A stretch of DNA of 64,000 bases from Dongia sedimenti (GCA_030715195.1 JAUYVI010000005.1:644161-708160); one strand, 5' to 3'. Shown: positions 45,714 to 54,687, counted from the first letter of the stretch. Notes: generated by a model from the letters alone, not told the origin. Translations and numbers: made by a program.

Positions 45714-45992
45714 TCAGTGGTCGTGCCCACGGTTGCGATTCTTGCGGGCGTCGTGATCGGACTCGATGAGAGAGTCGTTCGCGGCAGCGGTGGACGTGCT
45801 CGAAACCGAGCTGGCCGACGCGCCCTGCGAGACGGTCTCGCAGTTCATTGCGCTGGCGCTCGCGCAAGGGGTCGGAAGGCTGCCCTCGCGCGGATTGGTC
45901 TGGTCCGGATTGGCAAACGCCACGCTCGATCCGACAATCATCAGGGCGCCGGACAGAATGGCGAAGGAAACAGGGCGAAAATTCTTGAGCAT
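45714..45992 (-). CDS. Small secreted protein, unknown
   Basis: 92 aa. A signal peptide runs to AFA (residue 27), leaving a mature chain of about 65 residues rich in Ser/Ala/Asn and ending in a charged ESDHDARKNRNRGHDH tail. Two cysteines (TPCASASAMNCE) may pair. ATG 45992 is preferred because GAGGAG is 9 nt upstream, whereas the ATG at 46001 abuts it. No family recognised. A terminator follows. Confidence 0.6.
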   Translation of the reverse strand: MLKNFRPVSFAILSGALMIVGSSVAFANPDQTNPREGSLPTPCASASAMNCETVSQGASASSVSSTSTAAANDSLIESDHDARKNRNRGHDH

Positions 45993-46346
45993 CGAAGTCA
46001 TCTCCTCTTGGGTTGCATCATCCGCACCGTTCACCCCGGTTGGGTGGCTGCGGACGTTCTGTACATAGGAAGACGACGGGCTCTGCATACCCATCATATT
46101 CGGCTAGAGCGACATACCAAGGTTTACCGGACGGGCCGCTGGCACGCATGGCCGGTTGCGGGGCGAGGGCCAATTCGTTGGCCATGTCGGAATCTCCCGG
46201 CGTCGCTCCCGGCGCAAAGCGGAAGCAGGGCAACCCCCCGAAGCCCACCGCGGATGTCCCGCGTCAACCTCGACCAAGGCTGGAGTTGATCTTGAGGCCG
46301 GCAATGACAAAGTCATCGGCGGAGCACATGCAGTTCAGGAGAATTG
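45993..46346. other. Intergenic region between divergent small secreted-protein and VOC genes
   Basis: About 350 bp that should contain both promoters. I see no convincing paired promoter elements, operator palindrome or RNA gene. Short frames lack family features. Confidence 0.4.
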
Positions 46347-46715
46347 ATGTTTGATCACGTAGTCATCGGCGTGAGCGACTACGCGGAGAGCAGAGTCTTC
46401 TTCCTGAAGGCGCTCGACCCGCTCGGAGTGACCGAGGTCACCGAGGGGCCGCTGGGTATCGAGATCGTCGGCACCAACAAGTCTTCATTGTGCCTGTTCC
46501 AAACCCAGGAGAAGCCGGCGCGTCTTCACCTGGCATTCACCGCCGAGACCCGCCGGCAAGTCGATGAATTCTACCGCGCGGCTCTGGCGGCGGGCGGCAA
46601 GGACAACGGCGCGCCCGGACTGCGCCCGCAGTATCACGCGAATTACTATGCGGCTTTCGTGATTGGTCCCGATGGGCACAACCTCGAAGCGGTTTGCCAC
46701 GAATCCGAGGCCTAG
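46347..46715 (+). CDS. VOC-superfamily (glyoxalase/dioxygenase fold) protein
   Basis: 122 aa with one vicinal-oxygen-chelate module: FDHVVIGVSDYAESRVFFLKALDPLG, a central KPARLHLAFTAETRRQVDEFYRAALAAGG and the closing NYYAAFVIGPDGHNLEAVCHE. His4 and Glu near the end are usual metal ligands. Members include glyoxalase-like and resistance proteins; function unassigned. AGGAGAATTG precedes ATG 46347. Confidence 0.88.
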   Translation: MFDHVVIGVSDYAESRVFFLKALDPLGVTEVTEGPLGIEIVGTNKSSLCLFQTQEKPARLHLAFTAETRRQVDEFYRAALAAGGKDNGAPGLRPQYHANYYAAFVIGPDGHNLEAVCHESEA

Positions 46716-46936
46716 TTGCGCGGTCTGCTGTTGCGCTAGAACAAAAGATGAACTATAGTTCTTTTCGCAGTGGCTGTGATTGCGCCGGCTGCGACCCCGC
46801 CACGCGGGGCTTTGCTTCCCGGCACTGCGGTGCCGCGTTCCCATTGAGCAAGATCCAAGCGATCGATGCCGCGCATCGCTCGCGCACGAAACTCCCATGC
46901 GTCGCCCTCACGGGACACAGACAGGATGGAAAATCG

Positions 46937-47545
46937 ATGGAGACCATAGAGGAGCTCATCGCGCGTCTGAAGCAGCGCCAGTCGGCTGCTGCTGAGGCCA
47001 AAGCGCCTTCTACCTTTACCGGACCTTTACAGGATCAAGAATCGATGCCGACCCTCACGGATGAGATCAAAGAGTTCATTGTCAAAGGCTTGGCCTGCTT
47101 TGACACGCCCAGCCAAGTGGTGGACGCCGTAAAGGTAACTTTCGGCATCGAGGTCAGCCGCCAGCAGGTCTATGTCTACAGCCTGACCTGCTCGCAACCA
47201 CCGTCGCCCCGCTGGCGAGAACTCTACGCGGCGACGCGTCAGGCCTATCTGCGCGAGGTTGCCGAGATCGGTATCGCGCAGAAAGCGGTTCGACTGGCGA
47301 TGCTCGATCGGATGGCGCAGCACGCCATGGCGCACAACCGCACCAACCAGGCCGCCGAATTTCTGGAGCAGGCGGCCAAGGAGTGCGGCGGCATCTACGA
47401 GAACCGGCGGCCCATCGTGCTGCAGCTGCCCATGCCGGAGCCCACCGTGACGCAGCCCTCCGCGCTGCCGAACGGCCATGCCGGAATGATCGAAGCAATG
47501 TCCCTGCGGCAGCTCCCGGATCGCTCCGGTGCCGCCGGAACTTAG
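46937..47545 (+). CDS. DUF2280 protein (phage terminase small-subunit-like)
   Basis: About 202 aa. Residues 37-160 match the DUF2280 pattern: LTDEIKEFIVKGLACFDTPSQVVDAVKVTFGIEVSRQQVYVY, WRELYAATRQAYL and AVRLAMLDRMAQHAMAHNRTNQAAEFLEQAAKECGGIYENRR. In prophages this domain often precedes the large terminase gene and likely binds DNA. Here no other phage gene adjoins, so it may be a remnant or a domesticated copy. The start is uncertain: ATG 46937 precedes a helical IEELIARLKQRQ segment, while ATG 47045 would leave the bare domain. Its end nearly touches the convergent pcp gene. Confidence 0.7.
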   Translation: METIEELIARLKQRQSAAAEAKAPSTFTGPLQDQESMPTLTDEIKEFIVKGLACFDTPSQVVDAVKVTFGIEVSRQQVYVYSLTCSQPPSPRWRELYAATRQAYLREVAEIGIAQKAVRLAMLDRMAQHAMAHNRTNQAAEFLEQAAKECGGIYENRRPIVLQLPMPEPTVTQPSALPNGHAGMIEAMSLRQLPDRSGAAGT

Positions 47546-47548
47546 CCG

Positions 47549-48193
47549 TTACGCGTCCGGCATTCCTGCCGCGGAGACGCGCAGGACGATCTCGGCCGCC
47601 GCGATCATCGTGTCGATCGGCAACGAGGGTGCAAGGCTCTCACCGTTGAGGGGACCGCTGCCTTCGCGCAGCAGTTCCGCGACCTGGTGCGAGGCATAAG
47701 GCAGATGGATGAAGCCGCAAGGCGCGTTCGGCGCGCAGAGTCCGAGCGCGCTGTAGAGCGTCGCATTGCAGAGATAGCTGCCGGCGGAGTTCGAGAGGCG
47801 GGCGGGGATGCCGGCTTGCAGCAAGGCGGCGCGGATTTCCGCGCAAGGCAGCGTTGCGCCGCGGGCCGCAGGCCCGTCCGGCTCGATGGCGCGACCGTTA
47901 TGCTTCGCGCCGGCATTGTCGGGAATATCGAAGTCGGCAAGGTTCACGCCGAAGCGCTCGATCCGGATCATGTCCTCGCCGAAAGCGAGGCCGAAGCCGA
48001 TATAGAGCGTCGGCGAGAATTCCCGCAGCAGCGCTTCCAGCCCGGCGCGATAGCGGGCGAACTCGACAGGCAGCAGTCTGCCGACGACCGCGCGGCCACC
48101 GATCTCCTTGCCGTCCAAGGCCGCGGCGATCTCCGCCGAGGGGTTGTAGGCCAGGCCGGCGAAAGGCTCGAAGCCGGTGATCAGGATGGTCAT
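47549..48193 (-). CDS. pcp: Pyroglutamyl-peptidase I
   Basis: 214 aa, C15 cysteine peptidase (EC 3.4.19.3) that removes N-terminal pyroglutamate from peptides. It opens ILITGFEPFAGLAYNPS. Catalytic residues are Cys142 in SNSAGSYLCNATLY and His163 in CGFIHLPYA, with the Glu in IERFGVN. Full family length. It is transcribed convergently to the DUF2280 gene and divergently from the sulfate-binding protein gene. Confidence 0.93.
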   Translation of the reverse strand: MTILITGFEPFAGLAYNPSAEIAAALDGKEIGGRAVVGRLLPVEFARYRAGLEALLREFSPTLYIGFGLAFGEDMIRIERFGVNLADFDIPDNAGAKHNGRAIEPDGPAARGATLPCAEIRAALLQAGIPARLSNSAGSYLCNATLYSALGLCAPNAPCGFIHLPYASHQVAELLREGSGPLNGESLAPSLPIDTMIAAAEIVLRVSAAGMPDA

Positions 48194-48398
48194 ATTCTGC
48201 TTGGTCCCTGCGTCGTTGCAGGGGAGTTTCGGTCATCCGGCTGCGCGCGGGCATAAGAAAATCTTGCGCCGATCCAAGGAACACTTGTTTGTCTATCATT
48301 TTAATAGAGATAATGCTGGCAAGTGAGACCAGCGTGCTGCGAACCAAGGCAGCGAAAGAACACTTCCCATCGAAATGATCCAGGGCTCGGAGGTTAAG

Positions 48399-49418
48399 AT
48401 GTTGAAACGTATTGTAAAGTCTGTGGTGGCGGGCGCCCTGGCAACGGCCATCGGGTTTGGACCTGCAGGCTTTGCCGCGGCCGATAGCAAGCTCTTGAAT
48501 GTGTCTTATGACCCGACCCGCGAGCTCTACAAAGCCTATAACACGGCCTTCGCGAAGCATTGGAAGGAGACCAGCGGCGAGGAACTTTCCATTGAGGTTT
48601 CGAACGGTGGCTCGGGCAAGCAGGCCCGCGCGGTGATCGACGGGCTCGAGGCCGACGTGGTGACGCTGGCGCTCGCCTATGACATCGATGCCATTGCCGA
48701 TAAGGGCAAGCTGATCGATCCGAACTGGCAGGCGCGCCTGCCGCACAATTCGACGCCCTACACCTCGACCATCGTCTTCCTGGTGCGCAAGGGCAACCCG
48801 AAGGGCATCAAGGACTGGGGTGACCTGGTGAAGAACGATGTCCAGGTGATCACGCCGAACCCGAAGACCTCGGGCGGCGCCCGCTGGAACTACCTCGCGG
48901 CCTGGGACTGGGCGCTGAAGCAGCCGGGCGGCTCGCCGGACAAGGCCAAGGCCTTCGTCGGTGACCTGTTCCGCCACGTGCCGGTGCTCGACACCGGTGC
49001 GCGCGGCGCCACCACCACCTTCGTGCAGCGCGGTATCGGCGACGTGCTGCTCGCTTGGGAGAACGAAGCATTTCTCGCGGTCAAGGAGCTCGGTCCCGAC
49101 CAGTTCGAGATCGTGGTGCCCTCGACCTCGATCCTCGCCGAGCCGCCGGTCGCCGTGGTCGACAAGGTGGCCGACGCCCATGGCACGCGGAAGCTGGCGG
49201 AAGAGTACCTCAAGTATCTCTACTCGCCGGAAGGCCAGGAGATCGCGGCCAAGAATTTCTATCGCCCGACCGACCCGGCCGTGGCCGAGAAGTACAAGAG
49301 CCAGTTCCCGGCGATCAAGCTTTCCACCATCGCCGATTTCGGCGGCTGGAAGAAGGCGCAGGAAGAGCACTTCGCCGATGGCGGCGTGTTCGACCAGATC
49401 TACCAGCCGGCGCAGTAA
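48399..49418 (+). CDS. Sulfate/thiosulfate-binding periplasmic protein
   Basis: 339 aa. The signal peptide ends near FAAA (about residue 30). The sulfate-binding signature [17 protein letters not shown] is present, as are [40 protein letters not shown] and the C-terminal [11 protein letters not shown]. It should feed sulfate to a CysTWA transporter, but no cysT, cysW or cysA follows. GGAGG lies 5 nt before ATG 48399. A perfect 11-bp stem-loop follows, then a 75-aa membrane protein and a FAD protein. Confidence 0.93.
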   Translation: MLKRIVKSVVAGALATAIGFGPAGFAAADSKLLNVSYDPTRELYKAYNTAFAKHWKETSGEELSIEVSNGGSGKQARAVIDGLEADVVTLALAYDIDAIADKGKLIDPNWQARLPHNSTPYTSTIVFLVRKGNPKGIKDWGDLVKNDVQVITPNPKTSGGARWNYLAAWDWALKQPGGSPDKAKAFVGDLFRHVPVLDTGARGATTTFVQRGIGDVLLAWENEAFLAVKELGPDQFEIVVPSTSILAEPPVAVVDKVADAHGTRKLAEEYLKYLYSPEGQEIAAKNFYRPTDPAVAEKYKSQFPAIKLSTIADFGGWKKAQEEHFADGGVFDQIYQPAQ

Positions 49419-49449
49419 GCCGACACCGACCTCGACTGCGACTGAGCCG

Positions 49450-49488
49450 GCGCCCGGTCCGTTCTCCCCTCCCGAATGGACCGGGCGC
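49450..49488 (+). promoter_or_regulatory. Stem-loop after the sulfate-binding protein gene
   Basis: GCGCCCGGTCC (49450-49460) and GGACCGGGCGC (49478-49488) form a perfect 11-bp stem with a 17-nt loop, 31 nt past the stop and 33 nt before the next ATG. No U-tract follows, so it may be a stabiliser or partial terminator. Confidence 0.7.
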
Positions 49489-49521
49489 ATCCCTCGAACT
49501 TCCCGACCAGAGGAGTTCCCG

Positions 49522-49749
49522 ATGCTTGCGCTCGCCGAGATTCTCGCTCTGCTCATCCTGAACGCGCTGGTCCAGGCCGCCTTCGCGCGCTGGAAGATCG
49601 CGCGCCGCACCACACGGTCGCGCCGGCCGGCTAAGGCGCGGGTGGTCACGCCCTATCCGCTCCATCCAAGCCCGACCTTCAACGCATTCCCCAACGACGC
49701 GGCGCCGGAACATGCGGCGCATATCCGACCGGCCGGCATCGATTGGTGA
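49522..49749 (+). CDS. Small membrane protein in the sulfate-binding protein operon
   Basis: 75 aa. One N-terminal hydrophobic helix (LALAEILALLILNALVQAAF) is followed by a strongly basic segment (RWKIARRTTRSRRPAKAR) and a Pro/His-containing tail. AGAGGAG precedes the ATG. It ends 4 nt before the FAD protein gene, so it may anchor that enzyme at the membrane. Unrecognised family. Confidence 0.65.
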   Translation: MLALAEILALLILNALVQAAFARWKIARRTTRSRRPAKARVVTPYPLHPSPTFNAFPNDAAPEHAAHIRPAGIDW

Positions 49750-49753
49750 CGGC

Positions 49754-51223
49754 ATGGCGCGCAGCATCGGCATCATCGGCGCCGGGTTCACCGGCGCGCT
49801 CCTGGCGCTGCATCTGCTGCGGCGTTGCGGCGACCAGGACCGCATCTTCCTGATCGAGAAGGCGCGGCGCTTCGGCGCCGGCCTCGCCTATTCGACCGGC
49901 AATGCGCATCACCTGCTGAACGTGCGCGCCGGAAACATGAGCGCCTTTTCGGCCGAGCCCGATCATTTCGTCGAATGGCTGCGCCGTCTCCCGGACCAGA
50001 CCCGGGCGATGATCGACGATGATCCGCCCGGTCCGTCGAGCTTCGCGCCGCGCGGGTTGTTCGGCAGCTATGTGCAGCAATCGCTGGCCGAGGCGATCTG
50101 GCGCGGCCAGGGCGGGGATCGGCTGACCATCGTCAATGACGAGGCGGTCGGCATCGAGCGGGAGTTCGGCGGCATCGGGGTGAAGCTGGCGGTCGGGCGC
50201 AAGCTGGTGGTCGATACCGCCATCCTCGCGGTCGGAAATTTCCCGCCGGCCGGCACCGCGGGCCCGGTCTTCGGGGATCCGTGGGACGAGCGCGCGCTCG
50301 CCGATCTCGATCCGAAGGCGCCGCTGCTCATTCTCGGCACCGGCCTCACCATGGTCGATACGGTGATCTCCCTGCTGGACCAGGGGCACCAAGGGCCGAT
50401 CCAGGCGATCTCGCGGCGCGGCTTGCTGCCGCGCCAGCATGTCGGCGCCATTCCCGACGAGACCGGCGAGATCCGGCTGCCCAGACCCTGGACGTTCGAT
50501 CCGCCGCCTTCCGGCCGGAGCCTGGTCGCACTCACCCAAGTCGTGCGCCGCACGATCGACCAAGCTGAGCGCGGCGGACGCGGCTGGCGCAGCGTGATCG
50601 ACGGTTTGCGGCCGCATACCCAGCGACTGTGGCACGAGCTTTCGCATGTCGAGCGCAAGCGCTTCCTGCGGCATCTCCGCCCCTGGTGGGATGTGCATCG
50701 CCACCGCGCGGCGCCGCAGGTGATGGCGCGCCTGACCGAGGCGCGTGAACGCGGCCAATTGCAGATCGTCGCCGGGAAGGTCGCGGAGACGAAGGTGGCC
50801 GAGGATGGGGTCGTGGTTCAGGTGAAGCTGCGCGGCGGCGATGCGCTCGCAACCTATCGCGGGGCGCGCCTGATCGATTGCTCGGGCCTCAACAGCGATT
50901 GCACCAAGCTGGACCAGCCCTTGCTGAAACAGCTCCTGGAAACCGGCTTGATCCGCTCGGATGCCTTGCGCCTCGGCGTCGACGTTGCCGCCGACGGCGC
51001 CCTCATCGATCGCGACGGGCAGGCCGCCGCGGACCTCTTCGCCATCGGTCCGATCACCAAGGGCGCCTTCTGGGAGATCATCGCGGTCCCGGATCTGCGG
51101 GTGGCCTGCGAGGCCATGGCGGCACGCCTGCTGCCGGCCGCGCCGGAATCTCAGCCGGCTGATTTCGGCATCACGTCCAGCCGGACGATTGCGCCTTCCA
51201 GATCCGGGCGCGGCGCCGGGTAG
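49754..51223 (+). CDS. FAD/NAD(P)-binding oxidoreductase-like protein
   Basis: 489 aa. The N-terminal Rossmann motif is GIIGAGFTGALLALHLLRR. Further features match the NAD_binding_9/COG4529 group: FGAGLAYSTGNAHHLLNVRAGNMSAF, a second nucleotide region LILGTGLTMVDTVISLLDQGHQG and DLFAIGPITKGAFWEIIAVPDLR. The reaction is unknown. Linkage to a sulfate-binding protein and a membrane peptide hints at sulfur or anion metabolism, but that is inference. The last 73 bp overlap the convergent lactonase-fold gene. Confidence 0.85.
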   Translation: MARSIGIIGAGFTGALLALHLLRRCGDQDRIFLIEKARRFGAGLAYSTGNAHHLLNVRAGNMSAFSAEPDHFVEWLRRLPDQTRAMIDDDPPGPSSFAPRGLFGSYVQQSLAEAIWRGQGGDRLTIVNDEAVGIEREFGGIGVKLAVGRKLVVDTAILAVGNFPPAGTAGPVFGDPWDERALADLDPKAPLLILGTGLTMVDTVISLLDQGHQGPIQAISRRGLLPRQHVGAIPDETGEIRLPRPWTFDPPPSGRSLVALTQVVRRTIDQAERGGRGWRSVIDGLRPHTQRLWHELSHVERKRFLRHLRPWWDVHRHRAAPQVMARLTEARERGQLQIVAGKVAETKVAEDGVVVQVKLRGGDALATYRGARLIDCSGLNSDCTKLDQPLLKQLLETGLIRSDALRLGVDVAADGALIDRDGQAAADLFAIGPITKGAFWEIIAVPDLRVACEAMAARLLPAAPESQPADFGITSSRTIAPSRSGRGAG

Positions 51224-51960
51224 AGCTTCAAGACCAGCGGGTCGTGGCCGGGGATGATGTGGTCACGGCTCGGCGCCAGCGCCTTCACCTTGTCATAGGC
51301 CTCCAGCATGTCGCCGACGTGATAGGCGGTGGTGAAGGGTCGGGCGCTGTCCATGTTCTCGTAGTAATGCGCGACGTCGGAGGCAATCACCACCCAGCCG
51401 CGCCTGGTGTGGACGCGGACGAATTGCAGGCCGGCGGTGTGGCCGCCGGTCAGGTGCAGGGAGATGCCGGGCGCCAGCGTCTCGGCGCCGTCATGGAAGG
51501 TGACGCGCTTGCCGTAGTTGAGGCGCACGATGCCGACCACATCCTCGACCTCGAAGGCGTGGGAGCAATAGGCGTGGCGCATCGAGCGGCCGGTCGCATA
51601 GTTGAGCTCCCGGTCCTGCAGGTGGAATTGCGCGACCGGGAAGCGCGCGAAGTTTCCGACATGGTCGTAATGCAAGTGGGTCAGGATCACGTCCTGGACC
51701 TTGTCCGGATCGACGCCGAGCAGCCGCAATGTATCGATGGGACAGCGCAGGAACGTGCGCTTGCGCTGATTGCCGACCTCCTCGGTGAAACCGGTGTCGA
51801 TGACGAAGGTGCGTTCCTTGCCGATCGCGACCCAGGTGAAATAGTCCATGGGCATCGGTCCATCATGCGGATCGCCGCCGATGAAATGTTCATGGCGCCG
51901 CCCGTCGCGGGTCGCGTAGCGGATGGCGAAGAGCTCGTATTCGGGCAGGGTCTCGGTCAC
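51151..51960 (-). CDS. Metallo-beta-lactamase-fold lactonase, AHL-lactonase family
   Basis: 269 aa from a GTG. The zinc motif HLHYDH, followed by later His (TGGHTAG), Asp (ASDVAHYY) and His (IIPGHDP), is the full dizinc set of the N-acyl-homoserine lactonase/4-pyridoxolactonase family. It probably hydrolyses a lactone ring in the cytoplasm. As the last gene of a catabolic operon with CMD, PrpD and hydroxyacid dehydrogenase genes, a metabolic lactone is more likely than quorum quenching. Confidence 0.88.
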   Translation of the reverse strand: MTETLPEYELFAIRYATRDGRRHEHFIGGDPHDGPMPMDYFTWVAIGKERTFVIDTGFTEEVGNQRKRTFLRCPIDTLRLLGVDPDKVQDVILTHLHYDHVGNFARFPVAQFHLQDRELNYATGRSMRHAYCSHAFEVEDVVGIVRLNYGKRVTFHDGAETLAPGISLHLTGGHTAGLQFVRVHTRRGWVVIASDVAHYYENMDSARPFTTAYHVGDMLEAYDKVKALAPSRDHIIPGHDPLVLKLYPAPRPDLEGAIVRLDVMPKSAG

Positions 51961-51990
51961 GGGCTTTGCTCTGCGGAGAAAGAAGGGGGC

Positions 51991-52380
51991 TTACGCCCCC
52001 TTGTCCAGTTCGGCGAAGGTTTCGCGGGCGATGCGGAAAGAATCCACACCGGCGGGAATCCCGCAGTAGATCGCCACTTGGAGGAGGACTTCGCGGATCT
52101 CGTCCTTGGTGACGCCGTTGGTGAGCGCGCCCTTGATGTGCATCTTCAGCTCGTGCGGCCGGTTGAGCGCGCTCAGCATGGCGAGGTTCAGCATGCTGCG
52201 GGTCTTCTTCGGCAATCCGTCGCGGCCCCAGACGGCGCCCCAGCAATACTCGGTGGTCAGCTCCTGCATCGGCATGTTGAAATCGTCGGCCGCGGCGAAG
52301 GATTTCTCGACGAACTCCTTGCCGAGGACCGACTTGCGGATCTCCATGCCCTTGTCGAAGACCGGGTTGCCCTTGCCCAT
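51991..52380 (-). CDS. Carboxymuconolactone decarboxylase family protein
   Basis: 129 aa, PcaC-like all-helical domain: MEIRKSVLGKEFVEKS, EYCWGAVWGRDGLPKKTRSMLNLAMLSALNRPHELKMHIKGALTNGVTKDEIREVLLQVAIYCGIPAGVDSFRIA. It lacks the CxxC of AhpD-type peroxidases, so a decarboxylase or lactone-handling role fits better. AAGGAG precedes the ATG. It lies 30 nt upstream of the lactonase-fold gene. No other protocatechuate genes are near, so the substrate is likely not carboxymuconolactone itself. Confidence 0.9.
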   Translation of the reverse strand: MGKGNPVFDKGMEIRKSVLGKEFVEKSFAAADDFNMPMQELTTEYCWGAVWGRDGLPKKTRSMLNLAMLSALNRPHELKMHIKGALTNGVTKDEIREVLLQVAIYCGIPAGVDSFRIARETFAELDKGA

Positions 52381-52413
52381 GTTGTTCTCCTTACTCTGTT
52401 CTGTTGCGTGAAA

Positions 52414-53781
52414 TCATCGAGCGGCGGCGCGCGGCGCCGCGTCTCTCTGTGCCAGGCGCGGCAGGGCGCCCACCGAAGGCATCGCCTCCAGCCCGTTCAC
52501 CAGCCGCTCGATCTCCTTGGTGCGGCCCGCGCCGACGGTCTCCTCGGCGGCGGCGCGGAAGCGTGCGCGGATCTCCGCCTCGGTCGCCGGAACCACGTCG
52601 GGCAGGGTCGCGCTCAGCAGCTTGCCGTCGGTGGTTTCGATCTCGACCCGGGAACCCTGGCGCGCCGGAAAGGCGCCGGTGAATCCGGCATCGGTCTCGA
52701 GCCTGACCAGGGCGGCGAGGCGCATGACCTCGGGCTCGTCGAGCTTGGCGTAATTCGCCTCGGCGACCTTGCCGTAGCGCAAGGCCGCGGCGACGCCGAA
52801 CTGGATGCTCATCTTCGCCTGCAGCCGGCTCCCGAACGGGCCGGTGTAGTCGCAGCCGGGATAGTGAACCGCGGCATAGGACGCCGCGATCCGGATCTGG
52901 CGGATGCGGTCGGTCGGCAGCGGCTGGCCGCTCACCGCGGACAGTGCCGCCTGGCACGGCGTCTGGGCGAAATTGCAGGCCGGCACCGGCTTGTTGTAGA
53001 CCGAAAGCAGCTCCGGCGCGCCGTCGAACAGGGTGATGTCCGGAATCGTCCGGCCGCCGAGATAGGCGGTGAGCAGGCCGGCCGGACCGTCCAATGCCCC
53101 ATCCGATGCCTGGGCGCCGAGCTCCGCGAGTTCGATTGCGGTGAGCGCGTTGCGCGCGGCGAAGCCCGGATGGAAGAACATGTCGTCGCTGCCCTCGTGC
53201 GGCCACTGGTTGAGGCCGGACGTCGTGTTGGCGGCGAAGCCCAAGGCGCGGGCGGCGAGATCGGCATCGGCGGCGATCAACCGGCTGCCCGCGATCGCCG
53301 CGGCAAGCGGCCCGGTGAATCCGGTCGGGCGGAAGAAGCGGGCGAAATCCGGCGTGACCAGGGCGCGGCCGATCTTGGCGCCGGTTTCATAGCCGGCGAT
53401 CGCGGCGGTGATGAAGTCGCGGCCGCTGGCGGTGTCGCGCTCGCTCAGCGCGAGCAGGGTCGGCAGGACGACCACGCCGAGATGGCTGACGCTGCCGGCA
53501 TGCATGTCTTCGCGCACCAGCCCGTGGCCGGCGGTGCCGTTGGCGAAGGCCGCCGCGCCCGGCGTCGCCGTGGCGCCGGTCGCCAGCACCGTCGCGGCGC
53601 CGCGCTCACGGCCGGCCAGGATCGCGGCGCGCTGGCTCCAGGGGAGATCGCGGGCCTCGAAGGCACAGGCGAAGAAGTCGAGCAGGCAGAGCTTCAGCTT
53701 GGCGACGGTTTCCGGCGAGAAATCCTCGAACCGGGTCTTGGCCGCCGCCGTCGCGATCCGCCGGGCGAGCGATTGCGCCAT
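52414..53781 (-). CDS. MmgE/PrpD-family dehydratase/isomerase
   Basis: 455 aa. The N-terminal helical domain (FSPETVAKLKLCLLDFFACAFEA) carries NGTAGHGLVREDMHAGSVSHLG-type sequence, where this family has Asp/His residues near the active site. A C-terminal alpha/beta domain follows. Known relatives are 2-methylcitrate dehydratase, cis-aconitate decarboxylase and iminodisuccinate epimerase, all acting on small carboxylates. The substrate here is unknown; the operon suggests a hydroxy- or unsaturated acid. Confidence 0.9.
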   Translation of the reverse strand: MAQSLARRIATAAAKTRFEDFSPETVAKLKLCLLDFFACAFEARDLPWSQRAAILAGRERGAATVLATGATATPGAAAFANGTAGHGLVREDMHAGSVSHLGVVVLPTLLALSERDTASGRDFITAAIAGYETGAKIGRALVTPDFARFFRPTGFTGPLAAAIAGSRLIAADADLAARALGFAANTTSGLNQWPHEGSDDMFFHPGFAARNALTAIELAELGAQASDGALDGPAGLLTAYLGGRTIPDITLFDGAPELLSVYNKPVPACNFAQTPCQAALSAVSGQPLPTDRIRQIRIAASYAAVHYPGCDYTGPFGSRLQAKMSIQFGVAAALRYGKVAEANYAKLDEPEVMRLAALVRLETDAGFTGAFPARQGSRVEIETTDGKLLSATLPDVVPATEAEIRARFRAAAEETVGAGRTKEIERLVNGLEAMPSVGALPRLAQRDAAPRAAAR

Positions 53782-53793
53782 GTCAGGCGCGGC

Positions 53794-54687
53794 TCAGCCG
53801 CGGACCTCGACCTTCGCCCACTGCTCGACGCTCTTGCAGATGGAGGTGAAGTCCGATTCCGGGCCGTAGAGCGCTTGGGTCACGGCGAGGAGCTGGCGCA
53901 CCGCGCTGCCGACGATCATCGGCACGCCGAGCGATTCCGCCTCGTCGAGGCAGAGGCAGACGTCCTTGTAGGAAAGGCCGGTGGCGAAGCCGAAGTCGAA
54001 GGTGCGGGGCAGGATCGATTTCGGGAACTTGTCCTGGGTGGCGCTGTTCCGGCCGCTGCTGACGTTGATGACGTCGAGCATGGTCTGCGCATCGAGCCCG
54101 GCCTTGGCACCCATTACCATGGCTTCCGACGAGATCGCCAGCGCGCAGGCCGCGAGCAGGTTGTTCGCGAGCTTCATGGTCTGCGCGGCGCCCGGCTTCT
54201 CGCCGACGAAGAACAGCTTGCCGAAGTTCTTGAGGATGGGCTCCAGAGCCTCGTAGGTCGGCTTGGGGCAGGACACCATCACCGCGAGCGTGCCGTTCTT
54301 GGCGCCGGCGAGGCCGCCGCTGACCGGCGCATCGACCGCGACGATCTTCTTCTCGGCCAGGCCTTGCGCCACGCGCTGTGCCGCGCGCGGTCCGCTGGTC
54401 GACATGTCGATGAAGGTCTTGATCTTCGAGCCCTTGATCGCCCCGGTCTCGCCCAGCGCCGCCTTTTCGACGATCGCGGGGGTCGGCAGGCTGGCGAAGA
54501 CGATCTCGGCCTCCGAAGCGACGGCGGCTGCCGATTCCGCGCGATGGCAACCGCGCGCCAGCAACGGCTCGAGGGCCGCCTCGCTGGCGTCGAAGACGCT
54601 GAGCGTGTGCCCGGCGTCGAGCAGGCGGACAGCCATGTGCCCACCCATGCGGCCGACGCCGACAAAACCGAAATGCTTACCTGTCAC
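53794..54687 (-). CDS. Beta-hydroxyacid dehydrogenase (3-hydroxyisobutyrate dehydrogenase family)
   Basis: About 297 aa. Rossmann motif HFGFVGVGRMGGHMAVRLL, substrate loop DAPVSGGLAGAKNGTLAVMVS, and catalytic Lys in MKLANNLLAACALAISSEAM are all present. It oxidises a small beta-hydroxy acid with NAD(P). The start is uncertain: GTG 54687 gives the usual short N-terminus, whereas ATG 54732 adds 15 atypical residues. It is the first structural gene of the minus-strand operon, 75-120 nt after the LysR gene and 12 nt before the PrpD gene. Confidence 0.9.
   Translation of the reverse strand: MTGKHFGFVGVGRMGGHMAVRLLDAGHTLSVFDASEAALEPLLARGCHRAESAAAVASEAEIVFASLPTPAIVEKAALGETGAIKGSKIKTFIDMSTSGPRAAQRVAQGLAEKKIVAVDAPVSGGLAGAKNGTLAVMVSCPKPTYEALEPILKNFGKLFFVGEKPGAAQTMKLANNLLAACALAISSEAMVMGAKAGLDAQTMLDVINVSSGRNSATQDKFPKSILPRTFDFGFATGLSYKDVCLCLDEAESLGVPMIVGSAVRQLLAVTQALYGPESDFTSICKSVEQWAKVEVRG

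Noticed and set aside
46937..47545. An intact prophage
   Set aside because: Only one phage-type gene is present; neighbours are ordinary metabolic genes and no integrase, capsid or attachment repeats are visible.
51151..51960. Dedicated quorum-quenching lactonase
   Set aside because: The fold and zinc ligands fit, but no quorum-sensing genes are near and the operon is catabolic, so a metabolic lactone is more likely.
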